From the NCBI GenBank assembly GCA_028697935.1, contig JAQVEM010000077.1:1-6272 (forward strand): DNA of 6,272 nt. The letters are read 5' to 3'. Both the position numbers and the translations under genes were made by a program. This document shows positions 6,023 to 6,272 of this stretch, one piece after another. Origin of the DNA: Actinomycetota bacterium. Its GTDB lineage: Bacteria > Actinomycetota > Humimicrobiia > Humimicrobiales > Humimicrobiaceae. The notes beneath the pieces were generated by a model, which did not search any database, was not told the DNA's origin, and worked only from the letters and a program-made list of their open reading frames with translations. Position 1 is the first letter of the stretch, and each line of letters opens with the position of its first letter.

Positions 6023-6272
6023 GTGAGTTGCAAAAGTAAAAACAAACCTCAAACCATAGCGCAGAAAATACTGGCTTCTCACTGTGGCAGGGAATATGTT
6101 TCAGAAGGTGAGATAGTAAATGCAGATGTTGATATTGTACTTGGCAACGATATTACTCTTCCTCTGGCTATTGAAGAATTCAATAAAATTGGTGTGGGTA
6201 GAGTATTTGATATTAATAAAGTTGTTGTGGTGCCAGATCATTTTACCCCTAATAAAGACATAAAATCTGCCT
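6023..6272 (+). CDS. leuC: 3-isopropylmalate dehydratase large subunit (3'-truncated by window edge)
   Basis: Large subunit of isopropylmalate isomerase, a [4Fe-4S] aconitase-family enzyme that, with LeuD, converts 2-isopropylmalate to 3-isopropylmalate. Only the first 83 residues are visible. They match the N-terminus of the short LeuC/homoaconitase-like type of about 420 residues: QTIAQKILASHCGR, GEIVNADVDIVLGNDIT, then VVVPDHFTPNKDIKSA. They do not resemble the longer E. coli-type LeuC. The iron-sulfur cysteines lie beyond the window. The start is a GTG at 6023: a TAA stands in frame at 6017, and no ATG, GTG or TTG occurs in frame between 6023 and the conserved TIAQKIL, so GTG is the only standard choice, giving a short polar leader rich in Ser, Lys and Asn. 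It follows leuA by 46 bp without a terminator, so the two are probably cotranscribed; leuD and leuB would be expected further downstream. Methanogen-type homoaconitase is a less likely alternative given leuA. Confidence 0.9.
   Translation, partial: MSCKSKNKPQTIAQKILASHCGREYVSEGEIVNADVDIVLGNDITLPLAIEEFNKIGVGRVFDINKVVVVPDHFTPNKDIKSA

Overview
The window is AT-rich and densely coded. Every supported gene lies on the + strand: a branched-chain amino acid block interleaved with a serine-synthesis pair. The order is ilvB (3' part), ilvN, a class V aminotransferase, serA, leuA and leuC (5' end). LeuA has the bacterial-type sequence, SerA is the long form with a C-terminal ACT domain, and LeuC begins like the short LeuC type shared by archaea and many anaerobic bacteria. 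Together with Shine-Dalgarno sites, frequent AGA/AGG and ATA codons and very AT-rich gaps, this suggests a low-GC, probably anaerobic bacterium. I cannot name the phylum from the sequence alone.

Layout. 1-902: C-terminal half of the acetolactate synthase large subunit. 943-1425: its ACT-domain regulatory subunit. 1426-1583: the largest gap (158 bp), almost all A/T, with two perfect dyads built on TTATAA and a possible -10 box; it may carry a promoter or operator for the downstream genes. 1584-2750: PLP-dependent class V aminotransferase of the alanine-glyoxylate/serine-pyruvate type. 2751-2803: short gap with a small hairpin and an AT palindrome. 2804-4393: D-3-phosphoglycerate dehydrogenase. 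4444-5976: 2-isopropylmalate synthase. 6023-6272: start of the 3-isopropylmalate dehydratase large subunit, cut by the window end. No gap exceeds 300 bp, and I see no RNA gene, mobile element or CRISPR array.

How the genes work together. IlvBN condenses pyruvate to acetolactate (or pyruvate plus 2-oxobutyrate to acetohydroxybutyrate), the first common step to valine, leucine and isoleucine. LeuA and LeuC take the valine precursor 2-oxoisovalerate toward leucine. SerA oxidises 3-phosphoglycerate to 3-phosphohydroxypyruvate, and the adjacent aminotransferase is a good candidate to aminate that product to phosphoserine, replacing a classical SerC. IlvN (ACT), SerA (ACT) and LeuA (C-terminal regulatory domain) each carry a domain that senses an end product, so feedback control of enzyme activity is likely throughout.

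This is a recognisable housekeeping biosynthetic cluster, and I found no convincing undescribed system. The points most worth a second look are a Met at a position where the LeuA family normally has a catalytic-site Glu, the serine pair set inside an ilv-leu cluster that lacks ilvC at its usual place, and the clustered TTATAA dyads upstream of the aminotransferase.
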